A DNA stretch of 64,000 bases. It comes from Phoronis australis (taxonomy: Eukaryota > Phoronida > Phoronidae). The stretch covers positions 80,485 through 144,484 of the forward strand of contig NMRA01000006.1 in assembly GCA_002633005.1 (NCBI GenBank), read 5' to 3'. Shown here one piece after another: positions 47,712 through 59,641 of this stretch (position 1 is the first letter of the stretch; each line of letters starts with the position of its first letter). The notes beneath the pieces are model-generated. The model searched no databases. It was not told where the DNA came from and was given only the letters and a program-made list of their open reading frames with translations. The position numbers were made by a program, and so were the translations under genes.

Positions 47712-50700
47712 AGTCTACCACTTGCTTTGTTCTGAGTGAACACCAAGCGACTATTTTATGTTCGTGTTGATATCTCGCTGTAGCTAGGCCTAGACTACAG
47801 TGGTACTTGGTTAATACTGTAAACACAATAGTCAAATGATATTACCTTGTAGGCGTAGTATCTCATCCGAGTTCTACAGGCACTGAAAGTGTCGCAGCTA
47901 GTAACCAGTTCTCATCTTGTACGAATGATTTAGAAATGTTACATCCCGACTTACACACACAAATAACTGTCTATATATAGTTGACCTACTTAATTGTGTA
48001 TGGCGCATGGCTGCAAAAAATACGTTTAGCATTCAAACACCATGAATCGATGGCCGAACAAACCTTTGTCTCTCGATCCGCTTTGACGAGAAGGTAATCT
48101 GTTAACTTGGGCATGTGTCATAGATTTGGAAATCTCAACCGGCACACCACACTGTATTTCGTTCGCTTGTCCTCGGTATAGGCCTACGAATCCTGAAGGC
48201 AAACGTGGCGAACACGATGTAATGTACTCTTTGGTAAGCCTAATCGAATATCGAAACCGAAAGATTTGCGTTGTATATTACTCAGCGAATATGAATTTTA
48301 CCCATTACTTCACGTAGTCAACTAAACGACGTGCGCGCACTCAGCCTTCAATTTGGGTGGCTCGAATTCCTGACGTTGTGAACTGACAACAAAAAAGCTG
48401 CGGTCGGACTAAAAAAAAAAAACGGGGGTACTACCGTGAATTGCGCGTTTGTGTTTGTTTAGTGGATTTTTGTCTCATTTTCTCGGATTCTTTGTTTCTT
48501 TGACGCGGACCCGGTTTTTGCCCACTTCACCCCCTCCCCCCCGCCCGGTTCGCGCATGAACGACTACCTGATGTTAAACTGCATGCAATGCCAGTTCAGT
48601 TGTACGTGCCATTGGCCAGCGCAGCACTGAAATAAGTGGAGGCGGCCCTATGGTGCCCCCCCCCATGCTTTATTAATGAAATGTCCGGTATGGCAAGAAA
48701 TGTCTCTGTGTTCAAGTAACGTTATCGTTAGTGAACGAATGAGTTCAATTTTTATAATTCGTAAATTCATTTTTAGTACTTGTGTCTAAAAACTGCATGT
48801 CGGACTGCTACCTATTAGACAAGTAGTAGCCTAGCCGGCTTATCATGTTTAACCGCCATGTGAAATGTCTGAAGTCATGTTGCTTGTGAGTTGTTTAGCT
48901 ATAGATAAAAAACATTTTATGTCAAAAGAATGTCTTGATTACAATGTTTTATAGAGAAGTATTGGTAAATGGTGAAGGTATAATAAACGCCATTCCCAAA
49001 TGACGTCTTTTATTCCATATTAGTTGGTCTGGGATTATTTATGGTTAACCCGTGTGTTTATATTATATCAGGTGTTTTTTAGTGGTATGAACGCTGCTGG
49101 ATACTGACAATGTTGTTTTAAAACCTGTCTTTTAGGGAGAGACAGAAACGCCCTTTGAGTACAAAATTGTAGGTTTACGCGAGGCACACCATGCAACTGA
49201 TCACCGACTGAGTAGAGTTTCGAGAACAGAGAATTTTCCCCTGGCCCTGAAGTTATTTAATATTCATTGCTAGAGCTCTTTCTGTACGTAATTTTTTTTC
49301 ATTTTTATTTCGCGAGGAGAACAGAGCTTTTATGTATTTCATGTTGACAATTAATATGCTCTGTGTGTGTGTGTGTGTGTGTGTGTTTTTCGCAGACCTC
49401 AATCAATGAATGACTCAGCAACTTTATGTTTGATGAAATTTAAAACCTGGTGAAGGGTTTAATTAACTCGTTCTTGAAATTGCTTTTGTTATTCTGTCAG
49501 TAAAGGCTTCCCCCCACTGGAACCTCGTTTTTCACTGTTTTAGATTGGTTTTGAGTTTCCTGGAATTGAAACCAGATGAGATTTTATGAGTTTTCAGTTA
49601 TGAGAATCTTCAATAAATAAGTCTATTTTAATAGACAAAATGAATCCACGACAGTTGATGTACCAAGAGAATGCATGAACACCCTGAATTGGATATTTTA
49701 GTCCCCGGGTTAAAGATCGTGGTTCATTTCCATGTGCAACGCGCAAACACTTCGGTTTAATTTGAACTTAGACACTTTTATTCGCCAAACTCCGATCCAA
49801 CAACTTGATAAGCGGGACGCTACCTTCACCTGCAGCTCTTGAGTGAGCTATGAAACCATCTCGTAGGTTTTTTTTTTTTTTTTAATGACGGCGTCTAGAT
49901 CACTTATGTGTTTTTCTTCTGCTTTGTGAAACTTAATACGTCATAGTTTTTCATGACCTCGCGGATGAACATTACAGCACAACTAATCGAGTCTCAACGC
50001 CTTGTTCTTTAGTAAATCTATTCTAGCTTGCGTCAGTTGTACAACGTATGTAGTAGTAGGCCCTACTAGCGACTTACTCGATGTCCTCCGATAACGAAAT
50101 TAATTGAGCTCGCCAAAAATAACTGTAGGCCTAATCCTGCTATTCGTTGATTTCAAACCAAATGTTTGAATTGCTTTACCTCCACGACAAAAGGTCACGA
50201 CTTTCCTGATCCGTAAACATCAAATACGTATTTGCTCTTCAAACAGCTTGAACTGGCCTAATGTCATTAGTAAGACAAGTTACATTAGTGAGTGTCGCGT
50301 CACGAGACCAAACTCGTTCCGGCAGCAGTGATCACGAATTTGCATGTCGTTCATCTTTCAGATTTAACCACAAAAAGAGATGGAAATACATTTTACGGAA
50401 AAATTACAATACGGATAATTAACAACAAAGCCGGAAATTATGTTGGTGCAAAACATAAAATAAAAAACTAGTACATGATTTTCCGAATTATTGAAATTTG
50501 GAAACTCTTTTTTGAAGGACACTCTTTTCCCAACTCTTGCTGTCCTTATCCAACCTTTTCGCTTTGTGTCCATCTTAATTGGCAGTTATTTTGGGAGAGG
50601 AATATGTCACGTCTCCGATACCCTTCAGGAGTTCGAGGCTGTTGTCCAAAATGGGGGTCTTAGTATTTTATTATAGGATCCCGTGTTCGGTGTCGGAAGA

Positions 50701-52037
50701 GATTTTTTTTTTAGTTAGACAAACTACCCAGCGTTACCTAGTTTTTCTTAGCTCGTTCCCTACAAAGACGACGAATTATTTCATGGTTTGCAAAGAATTG
50801 ACGGTCCCTTGTTCTTTGAGACTGCGCAGTCGGCGCATAAGATTAAAGCGACCACTTTATGGCACAGACGTGTAAGGGGTATAACTGGTGTCAATGGGGA
50901 GCAGGTGTAGGTCAACCAGGTGGTGGTGTTCGTGGTCTGTCTTCGAATTTTTATAATCGATACATTGCAAGATAAATTAGCTCGGCTAATTCGCGGTGAA
51001 TCGATTGGTACGGGTTAGCCACAGTCAGACTTAAGCTCGAGCATTCAAATGTTGGCGCAGGAGTTTCCTCATTCTACGTTCACTCACTGCAAGCTTCAAC
51101 TGAATTCAGACTCTGTCCATGGATATGACCAAATTGTTTTTACCACGTAGGCCTATCCGCCGGGCACAGCCTCGCGATGTCGGCAACTGCTGCTGGTAGG
51201 AACGGGGTGGCCGTCGGCGAACAACGACAAAAAAACTTCATCCGATCAACATATAAGCTTAAACATATTGTTTTGGGGTCATTACCGCACATTTTTCGCT
51301 CACCAAAAGTGTTACCCGCACGATCGGTCGTGATTTGATCGAGTCGCGTTCGTTAGAGCTCACGACAGACCCGCCCTGTTTAGATATTGGCTGTCGGGGT
51401 AATTTTCAATAGGATTAAACAGCTTTAGTGCTACAACCTCCCCCCCCCCCTCCCCCTACGTACCACCCAGCTTCACCTAAACCAACTGTAACCAACAAGT
51501 AAAGCGGCCTAGCCATGGCCGAGAGGCCGGGTACCTCGGTGTGAGCTAAACATGGCAATCCATTGCTGCCATTGCAATATCTTCAACACGTAAGTATAAA
51601 AACAACTTATATGCTTTCTGAAAGGTTATTTATTGATAAAATGCCATTCTGTCAACGACACTTTCTGTGCAGCTGCACTGGACAGAGTTCATCAACGTTA
51701 TTTTTGGATGAGAGATCCACAATCCAAGAGGTTACAATTCACACACGTTAGTGACATCTGACGGGAGATATAAGAAGGTTGCAGATGTTGCTTTTAGTGC
51801 TGTGTTGTAAAGTAACATGTTCAACGAACCCGTGCGCTAGGACCATTCAATGTCTATTCCAATTTCAACTTACAGTGCTTTGATTGCTTACAAGACTTAT
51901 TGATTAAATTATATTTGAAAACACGTTTGCGCGAAAATAGTCAAGTCCTTTCTGACACTGTATTCTGGGGGTTACCTAATAACGGTGACGTCATAATCCC
52001 CTAAAGAAGTAGTTCGTTCTTTCATCGAGACTGGTCC
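47712..52037. other. No recognised gene
   Basis: It contains the (TG)n tract and C-rich stretches at 48533 and 51440. The 3' untranslated region of the LRR-Ig gene should occupy the upper end; a minus-strand AATAAA lies near 51630. Confidence 0.5.
49361..49386. repeat. (TG)n microsatellite
   Basis: About thirteen TG units. Confidence 0.9.
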
Positions 52038-54761
52038 TCATTCCGCCACTCCCACTACGCGTTTCTTCACCGCATATACTGCCGCAGCTACAGTAATGAT
52101 TAAAACAATGAAACCCAGTCCGGTTGGTAACGCGTACGCGAGGACGGGTAAGTTGTTTTCCGGCTTGTTAAACGGGAGATGTTTAATGGACATTCTAAAC
52201 CCCTCTCTATTGTGAGCTTCGCACACTATCACCCCCACCTGCTTATGAGACCGGTTCCACGGTATTTCCAATGTGCCTACTGTTACTAGCTCTGACATAT
52301 TTGAGCTGGCCATGAACTCTTTCATTTGTCCTGACGGCGCAAACATTTTGATAGTTGCAGCGGGTTCGCCGGTAGACCAACAACTGACGCGTATCGTTTG
52401 GTCATCTACGACAACGAAACTGATATTTGGGGAAGAAGGTTTCATGCAGACAAGCGGAACATTGAGGAATTCCTCGATTGTGGCACTGGTCGCAACAGGC
52501 GAACTGCATCCTGGTATGCTTACTAGTTTCCGATTCCCGGCAGCTCGCCTCGACATCCATTTCTGCAATTCTTCCAGATGGCAATTGCAATGCAGAGGGT
52601 TGTTATTAAACAAAAATGTCTTAAGAAATGGTCCCTTCACCTTTTCAATGAAAGAACTCGGTAACCTCTGAAGTTCATTATTGTCAACATTAATTTGTTC
52701 GAGATTCACGCTAGATAGAAGACTGTCATCCATAAGTCTAACATTGTTTGACGACAAGGAGACTACTTTTAGACGATGAAGCGATTGTAATGTTTCGGAC
52801 TTAATTTCTTCGATTTGGTTGTGGTCCAGGAATAAGTAATCCAAATGAATTACACTCGAAAAGGCATCGTCGTCTATAGTCTTGATCTTGTTATTGGTAG
52901 CCCTAAGCTTACGCAGTGGGTATGGATAGCCAAGAGCCCACCACCTCCCAATTGTTTTTAATTGGTTGTTGTTCAAATACAATTGTTCCAGAGTTTTTAG
53001 CTCGCTGAAAGTGGAGTCTTCGACAACTCGAATGTCATTAAATGATAGATCAATGAGCTTTACGGATTCTAGTTTTCGAAACCAGTTTCTGCAGATGACA
53101 AAAATTTTGTTGTGGCTTAAAAATAAACGTTTTAAACTTTCCAAATCATCAAAGGCGCCAATTTGAATTTCAGTTATCCAGTTGTTTCCTAGGTGTAGAG
53201 TTGAAAGCAATTTCAAGCCTTCAAACGTCTTGTTGGTCACGAGCGCGATTTTGTTCCTATTAAGTTTAATAACGCTAACTGTGTGATTGAGAAATGCACC
53301 GTCTTCCAGTTCAGCAATGTTGCTATCTGACAGGTCAATATCATTCGAATGAACGTTGCCAAGAATCTGTCCCGATAATATCAACGTTTCATTACCCGTG
53401 TATCTTATATGAACTTCTTGGGCACGGAGAGAATTTGAAAATGCGGCCCGGTCACGTGATGAGTATTCTACCTCTATGAGTCTGCCATACAATTCCGGAA
53501 GTTGCGATAGCGAGTGGACAACTATTTTCATGCTATATAAATTCTTACAAGAGGCAAATGCGTCCTTTGGAATTACCGATAAACGACTGAAACTAATAGT
53601 AATGAAAATCAGCTCAAACAAAAATTTGAATTGATCAGTTTTCAAGTTGTTGATCTTATTACCATTTAGTGTCAAACCACGTAGCTCCCTCTGATGGTAA
53701 AATACATTCTTATGTATATCTTCAATATTGTTATCATTCAAATACAAGTTTTTGATCTTTGGCAGGTCACTGAAGATTCCTTCAGACAAAGTCGTCAGTG
53801 CGTTATGCGACAAAAACAGGCTGTCCATGGAACGGGCACTCACCCAACCGTCTTGGATCTCCGATATGATGTTGTGAGATAAATGTAGAGTGCGCAACAA
53901 TGGAATGTCACTAAACATGCCCTTGGTTAAGCAGCGAAGTTTGTTGTGACTTAGGAAAAGTGTCTTTAGTTGCGGCGTGGGATGAAAGGCACCAGGAGCT
54001 ATGACGTCAACGTTGTTTCCTGTTAGCAGCAGGGTTTGCAGACGTGACAATCCTTTGAACGTTGAGTTTTGGATGGACTGTATTCTGTTGTGTCTCAGAT
54101 CTAGGTATGCCAACGATGCAAGATGGACAAACTGATTTCCATGAAAGAGATCCAAGTCGTTGTTATGCAGTTCGAGCCGTGTCACCAGCTTCAAACCATT
54201 TATGGCTTCATTGTCCATGATCTGAATCGCGTTGTCACCGAGAGCTACGTTTGTGATAACGTTGGAGTGATTAAAGATGCCGCGAGTTATCTTCGAGAGC
54301 CGATTTCCTGTAAGGAAAATGTGCGTTAAGGATGGCAAGTATGATAGACACTTAACTGGCAACGACGTTATGTAATTCCCCGTCAAGTATAAGAAAAGTA
54401 GACTTGTGAGACCGGCAAACGTCTTTTCGGCCACGTGAGTTATTCGATTTTTTGACAAATCGAGACATTCTAAACCTCTAAGGTGAACAAACAAATTGTC
54501 TGGAATAACGATGATTTGATTTTTACTGAGATCGACCACGCGAACGTTCGACAAGTTGGTCGGCGGAGTTTCTAGAAAGGCATCTTGCTCAATTCGGCGA
54601 ATGTCACAGTTATGCAGGAGAATGTCGTCTGATTTATCACAAGCCTTTTTCACTATGTCTGCGGTCAGCGTTGTGGTCTGATCCGGATTAAGAGATTTGC
54701 ACGCAAGTGTTTCCACGCACGTCGAATAGAGTAAAACGGCGAACCATATCGGTAAAATCAT
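52038..54761 (-). CDS. LRR-Ig type I transmembrane receptor, single exon, 907 aa
   Basis: A complete intronless ORF from ATG (54761) to a stop at 52038. Residues 1-20 form a signal peptide (MILPIWFAVLLYSTCVETLA). Two blocks of typical 24-residue leucine-rich repeats (LxxLxLSxNxIxxI) cover about 70-406 (14 repeats) and 463-718 (about 10), separated by an irregular stretch of about 56 residues. An LRR C-terminal cap with four cysteines (HCNCHLEELQKW, then two more Cys) lies at 719-772. One Ig-like domain follows at about 775-865 (VSCW to VIVCEAH). A transmembrane helix at about 872-898 leaves a nine-residue tail, KKRVVGVAE. There is no TIR domain. LRR-Ig receptors act in adhesion, neural wiring or immunity; lancelets have many. 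With almost no cytoplasmic tail, signalling would need a partner. The exact orthologue is unknown. Confidence 0.93.
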   Translation of the reverse strand: MILPIWFAVLLYSTCVETLACKSLNPDQTTTLTADIVKKACDKSDDILLHNCDIRRIEQDAFLETPPTNLSNVRVVDLSKNQIIVIPDNLFVHLRGLECLDLSKNRITHVAEKTFAGLTSLLFLYLTGNYITSLPVKCLSYLPSLTHIFLTGNRLSKITRGIFNHSNVITNVALGDNAIQIMDNEAINGLKLVTRLELHNNDLDLFHGNQFVHLASLAYLDLRHNRIQSIQNSTFKGLSRLQTLLLTGNNVDVIAPGAFHPTPQLKTLFLSHNKLRCLTKGMFSDIPLLRTLHLSHNIISEIQDGWVSARSMDSLFLSHNALTTLSEGIFSDLPKIKNLYLNDNNIEDIHKNVFYHQRELRGLTLNGNKINNLKTDQFKFLFELIFITISFSRLSVIPKDAFASCKNLYSMKIVVHSLSQLPELYGRLIEVEYSSRDRAAFSNSLRAQEVHIRYTGNETLILSGQILGNVHSNDIDLSDSNIAELEDGAFLNHTVSVIKLNRNKIALVTNKTFEGLKLLSTLHLGNNWITEIQIGAFDDLESLKRLFLSHNKIFVICRNWFRKLESVKLIDLSFNDIRVVEDSTFSELKTLEQLYLNNNQLKTIGRWWALGYPYPLRKLRATNNKIKTIDDDAFSSVIHLDYLFLDHNQIEEIKSETLQSLHRLKVVSLSSNNVRLMDDSLLSSVNLEQINVDNNELQRLPSSFIEKVKGPFLKTFLFNNNPLHCNCHLEELQKWMSRRAAGNRKLVSIPGCSSPVATSATIEEFLNVPLVCMKPSSPNISFVVVDDQTIRVSCWSTGEPAATIKMFAPSGQMKEFMASSNMSELVTVGTLEIPWNRSHKQVGVIVCEAHNREGFRMSIKHLPFNKPENNLPVLAYALPTGLGFIVLIITVAAAVYAVKKRVVGVAE

Positions 54762-54974
54762 CTTAATTCGCTAACTGCGCTAATTGTTCTTTATGTAGTC
54801 CAATAGCCACAGTGTCAACGTGAATGCGTCTGCCCAGTTAAGAAACAAAGCATACGGTAAAACGTCACATTTTATAATTTACGCTACAGGGTGTGCTGAC
54901 TATAGGTGGGTTAGTTCTGTAAGTCATTCATTAGTAGTCACTTCTTCAAATCTAGTCTGCAGTTTGAGGCAATT

Positions 54975-55200
54975 GATTTGGACTCTTTTCTTGTGAATAG
55001 GTATCATTATAGCAGTTTTCCAAACATTAGGATATGTTCATGTTTGCAGTATTTTATTTAACAAACGAGTGATTGGCAGAGACAAGTGCTTAGCAATTAG
55101 ATTAATTACTTTGTTTGTTATATAGTTGGTGTCGTCACTTTTAATTACGTAAATATTTCTGCTATCTGAACAACTTCTACAGCTGACACTTGAAAATCTT
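54975..55200 (-). mobile_element. Reverse-transcriptase fragment of a non-LTR element
   Basis: The minus-strand frame reads SDDTNYITNKVINLIAKHLS, PITRLLNKILQT, one TGA where Gly is expected, then TYPNVWKTAIMIPIHKK. This is the classic early RT block (D-x-I-x-x-x-x-IK, PLT-x-x-FN, G-x-FP-x-x-WK-x-A-x-x-x-PI-x-KK). It is cut on both sides and is a dead fragment, upstream of and head-to-tail with the LRR-Ig gene. Confidence 0.7.
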
Positions 55201-55474
55201 ACAATTTGTTTGGAGTGTTTCTGAACGCCAGTGAGTACTTTGGCGGAGTTGGTAACTGGCTCTTATTTGTGAAGTAATCCAAAAGAGCTGACATTTTCGG
55301 TACTGTGCTTGGCTATTGCCGTCTTGAGAGTTAATGACAAGATTAGGGGTTTGGTTTGTGTATTTCTCGCAATTTGTTTGTAATATTAAAATATAAAAAA
55401 TAATTGCAGGTGGTCTGATACACGTTGTACCAGACGTGCGCAGGCCTCGCATGTGGGCCCACTGCACTGATCAC

Positions 55475-55634
55475 CTGGAAATATTTTTATGCTTTATTAA
55501 TATATGGTTAAAACCGAGCTGAGGAGCTAGAAACCTGGCTCAAGGGTTTAGCAATGTGACCTGCTGGGACTTGAACCCACGACCTCGAGTAAAGAAAGCG
55601 GGCACTTATCAACCGGGCCACACTGCCTCCTCAA
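55475..55634 (-). mobile_element. tRNA-derived SINE
   Basis: On the minus strand the sequence starts gaggaggcagtgtggcccgg, with an A-box-like tGGCCCGGTTG (about 55612-55622) and a B box GGTTCAAGTCC (55567-55577) about 45 bp apart. An unrelated body (GAGCCAGGTTTCTAGC) and an AT-rich end follow. These are the RNA polymerase III promoter parts of a tRNA-derived SINE. It does not fold into a proper tRNA with matching acceptor stem, so it is not a tRNA gene. Confidence 0.65.
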
Positions 55635-56557
55635 TTTGTTTGTAAGGGACCCATGTTCTTTTGCGTTTTTGAAGACAATTGGCATGAAGACTTGTTTATG
55701 TGTGTAATTGAATTGAGGAAATATTTATATATTTAAGTGAAGAGGACATATTTAAGTGTCTAATTGAAGTTAATGAAAAAACGTTTAGGTGTTTATGTGA
55801 TTACGTATTATTGACCTCTCATGTCTCACTCCTGCATGAACTCTTGACTTTTAACCTTGACCTTTACATCATGCTGGTTCGTGTAACTTTGAAAATGAGG
55901 AACGTACCTCGAAACATATTAAAAAATGAAGTTGTGTACTATTTGGCTATTTATTAAATGTTTGATTGAATGTGCTTCTGCTGAACAGGTCTTTTGAGAA
56001 TCGAATTCTTTTGTAGCTATATCAGAATGCTTAGCCTACTGTTTTCGCATGTCCGATACAAGTTAAAATTCGAAGACATTCTTACATCAATTTCGGTGAA
56101 GAAAAGAAACGTAACGTGGTCTAATTTCGAATTCTAATTTCAATTTAACCGCCGAAACATTGACTTTGACTTTCGCCAAATTTCCGCCCCTGTCAATGAT
56201 ATACTGATTGTTTTATATTTGATGATTGTTTGAAGTCGAGTCGGTGGATTGGTATTTTAGTTGATCGCTTTTCAAAATAGAAAATCCTCCTGAGAAGAGC
56301 AAAACGATACAGGGTATGTTTTTCTTACTGGTCACGTAGCCCATCATGCGTTTCAAACCTTCCTCACTTCCGTTTTGCCCCCAAATTGATATGTTCGGAC
56401 GTTTTTGGTCGGTGAGCACAAATCTCAAATGACGAGTATTACAGATATCAGAAACAATGGATTTCCCGAATTTCTCTAGCATAAATTTAAATGCTCAATA
56501 CTCCTCACCAAACCTCGGAAAGATTGGGCCAAGTTGTTTTTAGAAGGCTGCTAATGG

Positions 56558-57073
56558 GGCCATTCGGAGAATTCTCCTCGCGGTGTCGCTGGTGTACTAG
56601 TGGTGATTGCATTGCGCATGCGTCGCTGTCTGCATGTAAACAGCTGGTAAAAAGACGGATTGTTATCAAAATACGTCGTCGCGCAAAGCCTTATTATTGC
56701 TATTTTCCGTGGTGCAAGTCTTCGACAGGTGGTCACAAATTACCAAAAGACCTAAGGTTACTACATTCGTGGAGCATTGCGGTCAAAAGGATCAACCAAC
56801 TGAGAAAAAGTCGACATCGGCGAGTATCTCAGTTAACAGGCATCAGTAGAATAAACATGAAATAATCGTTAAAATAATCACAAACCTTACCTTTGTATAA
56901 GGTCGTGCTTACTTTCTCTGATAGAAGCACCCTTTTCACACAATCTCAGATTCAGTTGGCACGCCTACAAGCCATTTCACCATGTATTTAAGGGGCTCGC
57001 GAAATCGAGGCTGTTAATCTATCACCACTAGTACACGCGCGCCCTCTAGTTAATGTAAATTTTCCGAATAGCC
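56558..57073. mobile_element. Small element with inverted ends and a THAP-like fragment
   Basis: A perfect 16-bp inverted pair (gtgtactagtggtgat at 56592-56607 and its complement at 57021-57036) sits inside a longer imperfect pair ending in GGCCATTCGGA and GGCTATTCGGA. Total length is about 515 bp. No target duplication is clear. It encloses the THAP-like fragment at 56641. Confidence 0.5.
56641..56862 (+). pseudogene. THAP-like fragment
   Basis: The frame reads YYCYFPWCKSSTGGHKLPKD and then LHSWSIAVKR, the first half of a THAP domain: C-x4-C, the LPKD block (FPxD-like) and the Trp helix. The expected C-x2-H further on is not there; where RVCSxHF would be, the frame has RVSQ. Either a decayed fragment or a very divergent gene. 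Too short for a complete protein. Confidence 0.45.
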
Positions 57074-57384
57074 TCATTCGTCAAGCGTGTCCAACGTTTC
57101 ATGCAAAGTTACGCAACTGCAGGTAAAGATTGCACACCAAAGACTACATGGCTCATTATATGACACAGTGAGTATGAGTTTTTAGATGAATACTACTTTT
57201 ATCTCTCAAGTGGGACATCAATGGTACATTAGCAGTGGTAAGAACTGGGACTGGGTGAATTCACTTAAACGTAGGGTTTAGTAAACTTTTAAGCGTTAAA
57301 AGCAGCTAATGCGGAGCTTTTTAGGACAAAGGCGTTGCAATAAATAATGGAAATCCCTCCTGTTTCAAGGCTGCCTTTCACTGA

Positions 57385-57505
57385 CATGGGCGGCTACAGA
57401 CCCCGCCCCCCACTTATTTCAGTGCTACGCCGCCTATGGGCTATGGGCGGTGCACCACAGGGAGCCGGGGGGCTGCGGCCCCCACTTAGTTAGTACTGTC
57501 CCGCC
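57385..57505. repeat. GC-rich repeat
   Basis: Two imperfect copies of a gcggt-x-ccgccccccactta unit. The complement of the first half (agcactgaaataagtggrgg) also occurs at about 48620-48645. Family unknown. Confidence 0.4.
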
Positions 57506-58962
57506 CATGACTGATCAGTAATGAGACACCCTCCAAACATCCTTGCAAGGACCCTGGAGGAACACAGTACAGTGTAGCCTACTGCGTTGCATTTGTGATG
57601 AGGATCCCTGAACTGACTCAACTAATTAGTGAATTCGTGACAATATTGACATTCAATAACTATGGTGAACATGAGATATCATGTGAAGTGGTGACTTTGT
57701 TGCAAATGACGTGTGCACAGAGTGATAATTGACGTGAACATTTACTAATGAAGTAAAAGTACAGGGTGATCTCATGAAACAGTTCCCAAAGTTTTGCTAA
57801 TATTTGTTCTATAATGGAGGCAGGAGCTTCAAATTTTGCTGACTGTTAATTTTATGTTTTGAGTTCACGTTGGTCTTGAACACTTTGACGCTAGCGTTTT
57901 CGGCAACTCGGCATTCATTGTTACCCAGGCGATATCGAGGGTAACAATACGTCATAACATCGCCCAAGGCCAACAGATCCAGATCCTGATCGCACCATTT
58001 TCAGCGCGATAGAAAGCTGTACTTGCTGAACCTCAACCTCACCCACCGCACCAGAACCGAGTGCACCGCCGGTCGAAACTGCGTAGTGGTTGTCAATATT
58101 AAATGCGCGTCAGATCCGCCTCGTTAACAGACATTCGGAGTGGTGCCCTTTCGGAGTGGCGAATCCTCGAAGCAGTGAACCTTCGGACATGTAATTAATA
58201 ATTCATTGTCATTCCCACGTTATAATCTTTACTTTTGCCAAGCCTGAAAGACGCGCATGCACTGCCGCAGTAAAATTTGACATTGTTCAAATTTGAATAT
58301 TGCATAATCCGACCAAAAAATGTGCAGCCATGTGTTATCAACTGTATCACAAATGTGCGTTGTCACATTTATTTGGATTCGCAGTTGGCACTTATGATTC
58401 CGAAAACCATAAAACTCAGAATTCCATAACAAATATTGTACAGTTTGTACATAACTGTGTTGTTACCATAGACATCACATAGACCGGGCGCGCGCCACTC
58501 AGATACATGAAGCTCGCGTTGTCAATATGACGCCATATTGGAGAGTGTTGCACAGGACAAAAATGGCGGAAAACACTGGGAGCCCTACGGCATCAATCAG
58601 AAAATCCGGGGGCTCGCAGTGTTATGCCTGCAGCCAAAGAGTTAAGTTTTTTGGCCCTGCCATTGAGTCATGGGTTTTTTTTTGGTTCGGCCATGGAGCT
58701 TAGTTGTGCTGCCACTAGGTTTTCATGTTCTGCCACCACAGTTTAAGCGGAGCGACTATGCGTTGTTTCCACTGACATCAGTCTTGGAGATTGAGATCAT
58801 TTAAACAGTACACACCATGGATTTTTGCACATTTTAAATTACCGGTGGCCACAGACTAAATGTATGACATAAAATTTAGCTAAACCCATGTTTATTTTGT
58901 GTAATTTGCTCGAAATTTTGATTTTTCTTTCAAATTTGCCAATTTTCACATTTCCCGCCATG
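57506..58962. other. No recognised gene
   Basis: Short ORFs only. A CpG-richer patch lies at 57890-58160. Confidence 0.5.
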
Positions 58963-59008
58963 TGACGTCATGGGTTGAACACAAGAGATCAGTGACTAGC
59001 ATTGAACA

Positions 59009-59250
59009 ATGGCGGAGAGCAGGGAATTTGAAAGTGACGACGATTATGAGCAAGAATTGAACGAATACTATGAAGAAACGTACGGGAATGATGGCCAGAA
59101 TGAGGAAATGGGGTTGCACAAAAGCGAGAACAAGTTTAATGTGCTTCCGGCTGCGTACTTTTCTACTTTGAGCCTTATGAACTGGATCCTCCCGCGAGAG
59201 AAGAGGGCCTCGGGCTCGGCGAGTTAACCCAGTCATCCAACAGACGATCC
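59009..59250 (+). CDS. Small acidic ORF, unknown or fragment
   Basis: ATG opens MAESREFESDDDYEQELNEY, then YEETYGNDGQNEEMG, 72 codons in all. A frameshifted continuation in another frame reads YFEPYELDPPAREEGLGL and GELTQSSNRR. An acidic start followed by a YxFEPYE motif recalls the N-terminal part of the P2X7-C-terminus-like proteins of marine invertebrates, but the Cys-rich core of that family is absent. A CRE-like tgacgtca lies 45 bp upstream. Probably a gene fragment; weak. Confidence 0.35.
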
Positions 59251-59291
59251 TGAATTAAGGGCTGATGTTTCTGAATGATAAGTATTGTCCT

Positions 59292-59548
59292 TTATTGAAC
59301 CAGGCCTTCATCGTAATGTCTCCTGTGACTGGAGTCGAAACACGAGTCCTCAAAGTGGGCAGAACACAGAGTGGCCCCGGACCGAATCGCTTGGTCCACG
59401 ATGACGTCCCACACTCTCGTTCGGCGCACGAAGCCATGCCACTTCTGCGCAACTTTGGTGTCCTTCGGAACACCGAGACGTTTTCCGCCTGGCTGCTGTT
59501 GCTGCAGCCTCCGGAAACACATCTTTTGATCCCTCTACGAACCTTCTC
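59292..59548 (-). pseudogene. THAP domain with a one-base frameshift
   Basis: The minus-strand frame 1 reads KRCVSGGCSNSSQAENVSVF. At about 59465-59473 one base appears lost, and frame 2 continues PKDTKVAQKWHGFVRRTRVW to LCSAHFEDSCFDSSHRRHYD. Together they give C-x4-C, FPKD, the Trp helix and C-x2-H, a full THAP signature. A stop follows soon after the domain. Either a pseudogene or an assembly error; no downstream domain is visible. Confidence 0.6.
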
Positions 59549-59641
59549 GACGCTAAATATACTTTGCTTTCTCTTCACTCTATATACTTTGTCTCTGATC
59601 CGAACAGTATGGCGAACGACTTGGTTCAACCCATGACGTTG

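Larger units (their letters stand above)
58963..59641. repeat. 16-bp inverted repeat around two converging gene fragments
   Basis: acgtcatgggttgaac at 58965-58980 occurs as a perfect complement at 59624-59639, with weaker match just inside (acaag/caag). It brackets the acidic ORF and the THAP fragment. It could be the ends of a small transposon. Confidence 0.45.

Noticed and set aside
47538-47835. ORFs across the 105-bp hairpin
   Set aside because: They arise from the palindrome; both strands give near-mirror peptides.
52273-53882. Plus-strand ORFs opposite the LRR-Ig gene
   Set aside because: Shadows of the minus-strand gene without domains.
55560-55634. tRNA gene on the minus strand
   Set aside because: A and B boxes are present, but the ends do not pair into an acceptor stem and an unrelated body follows; it reads as a tRNA-derived SINE.
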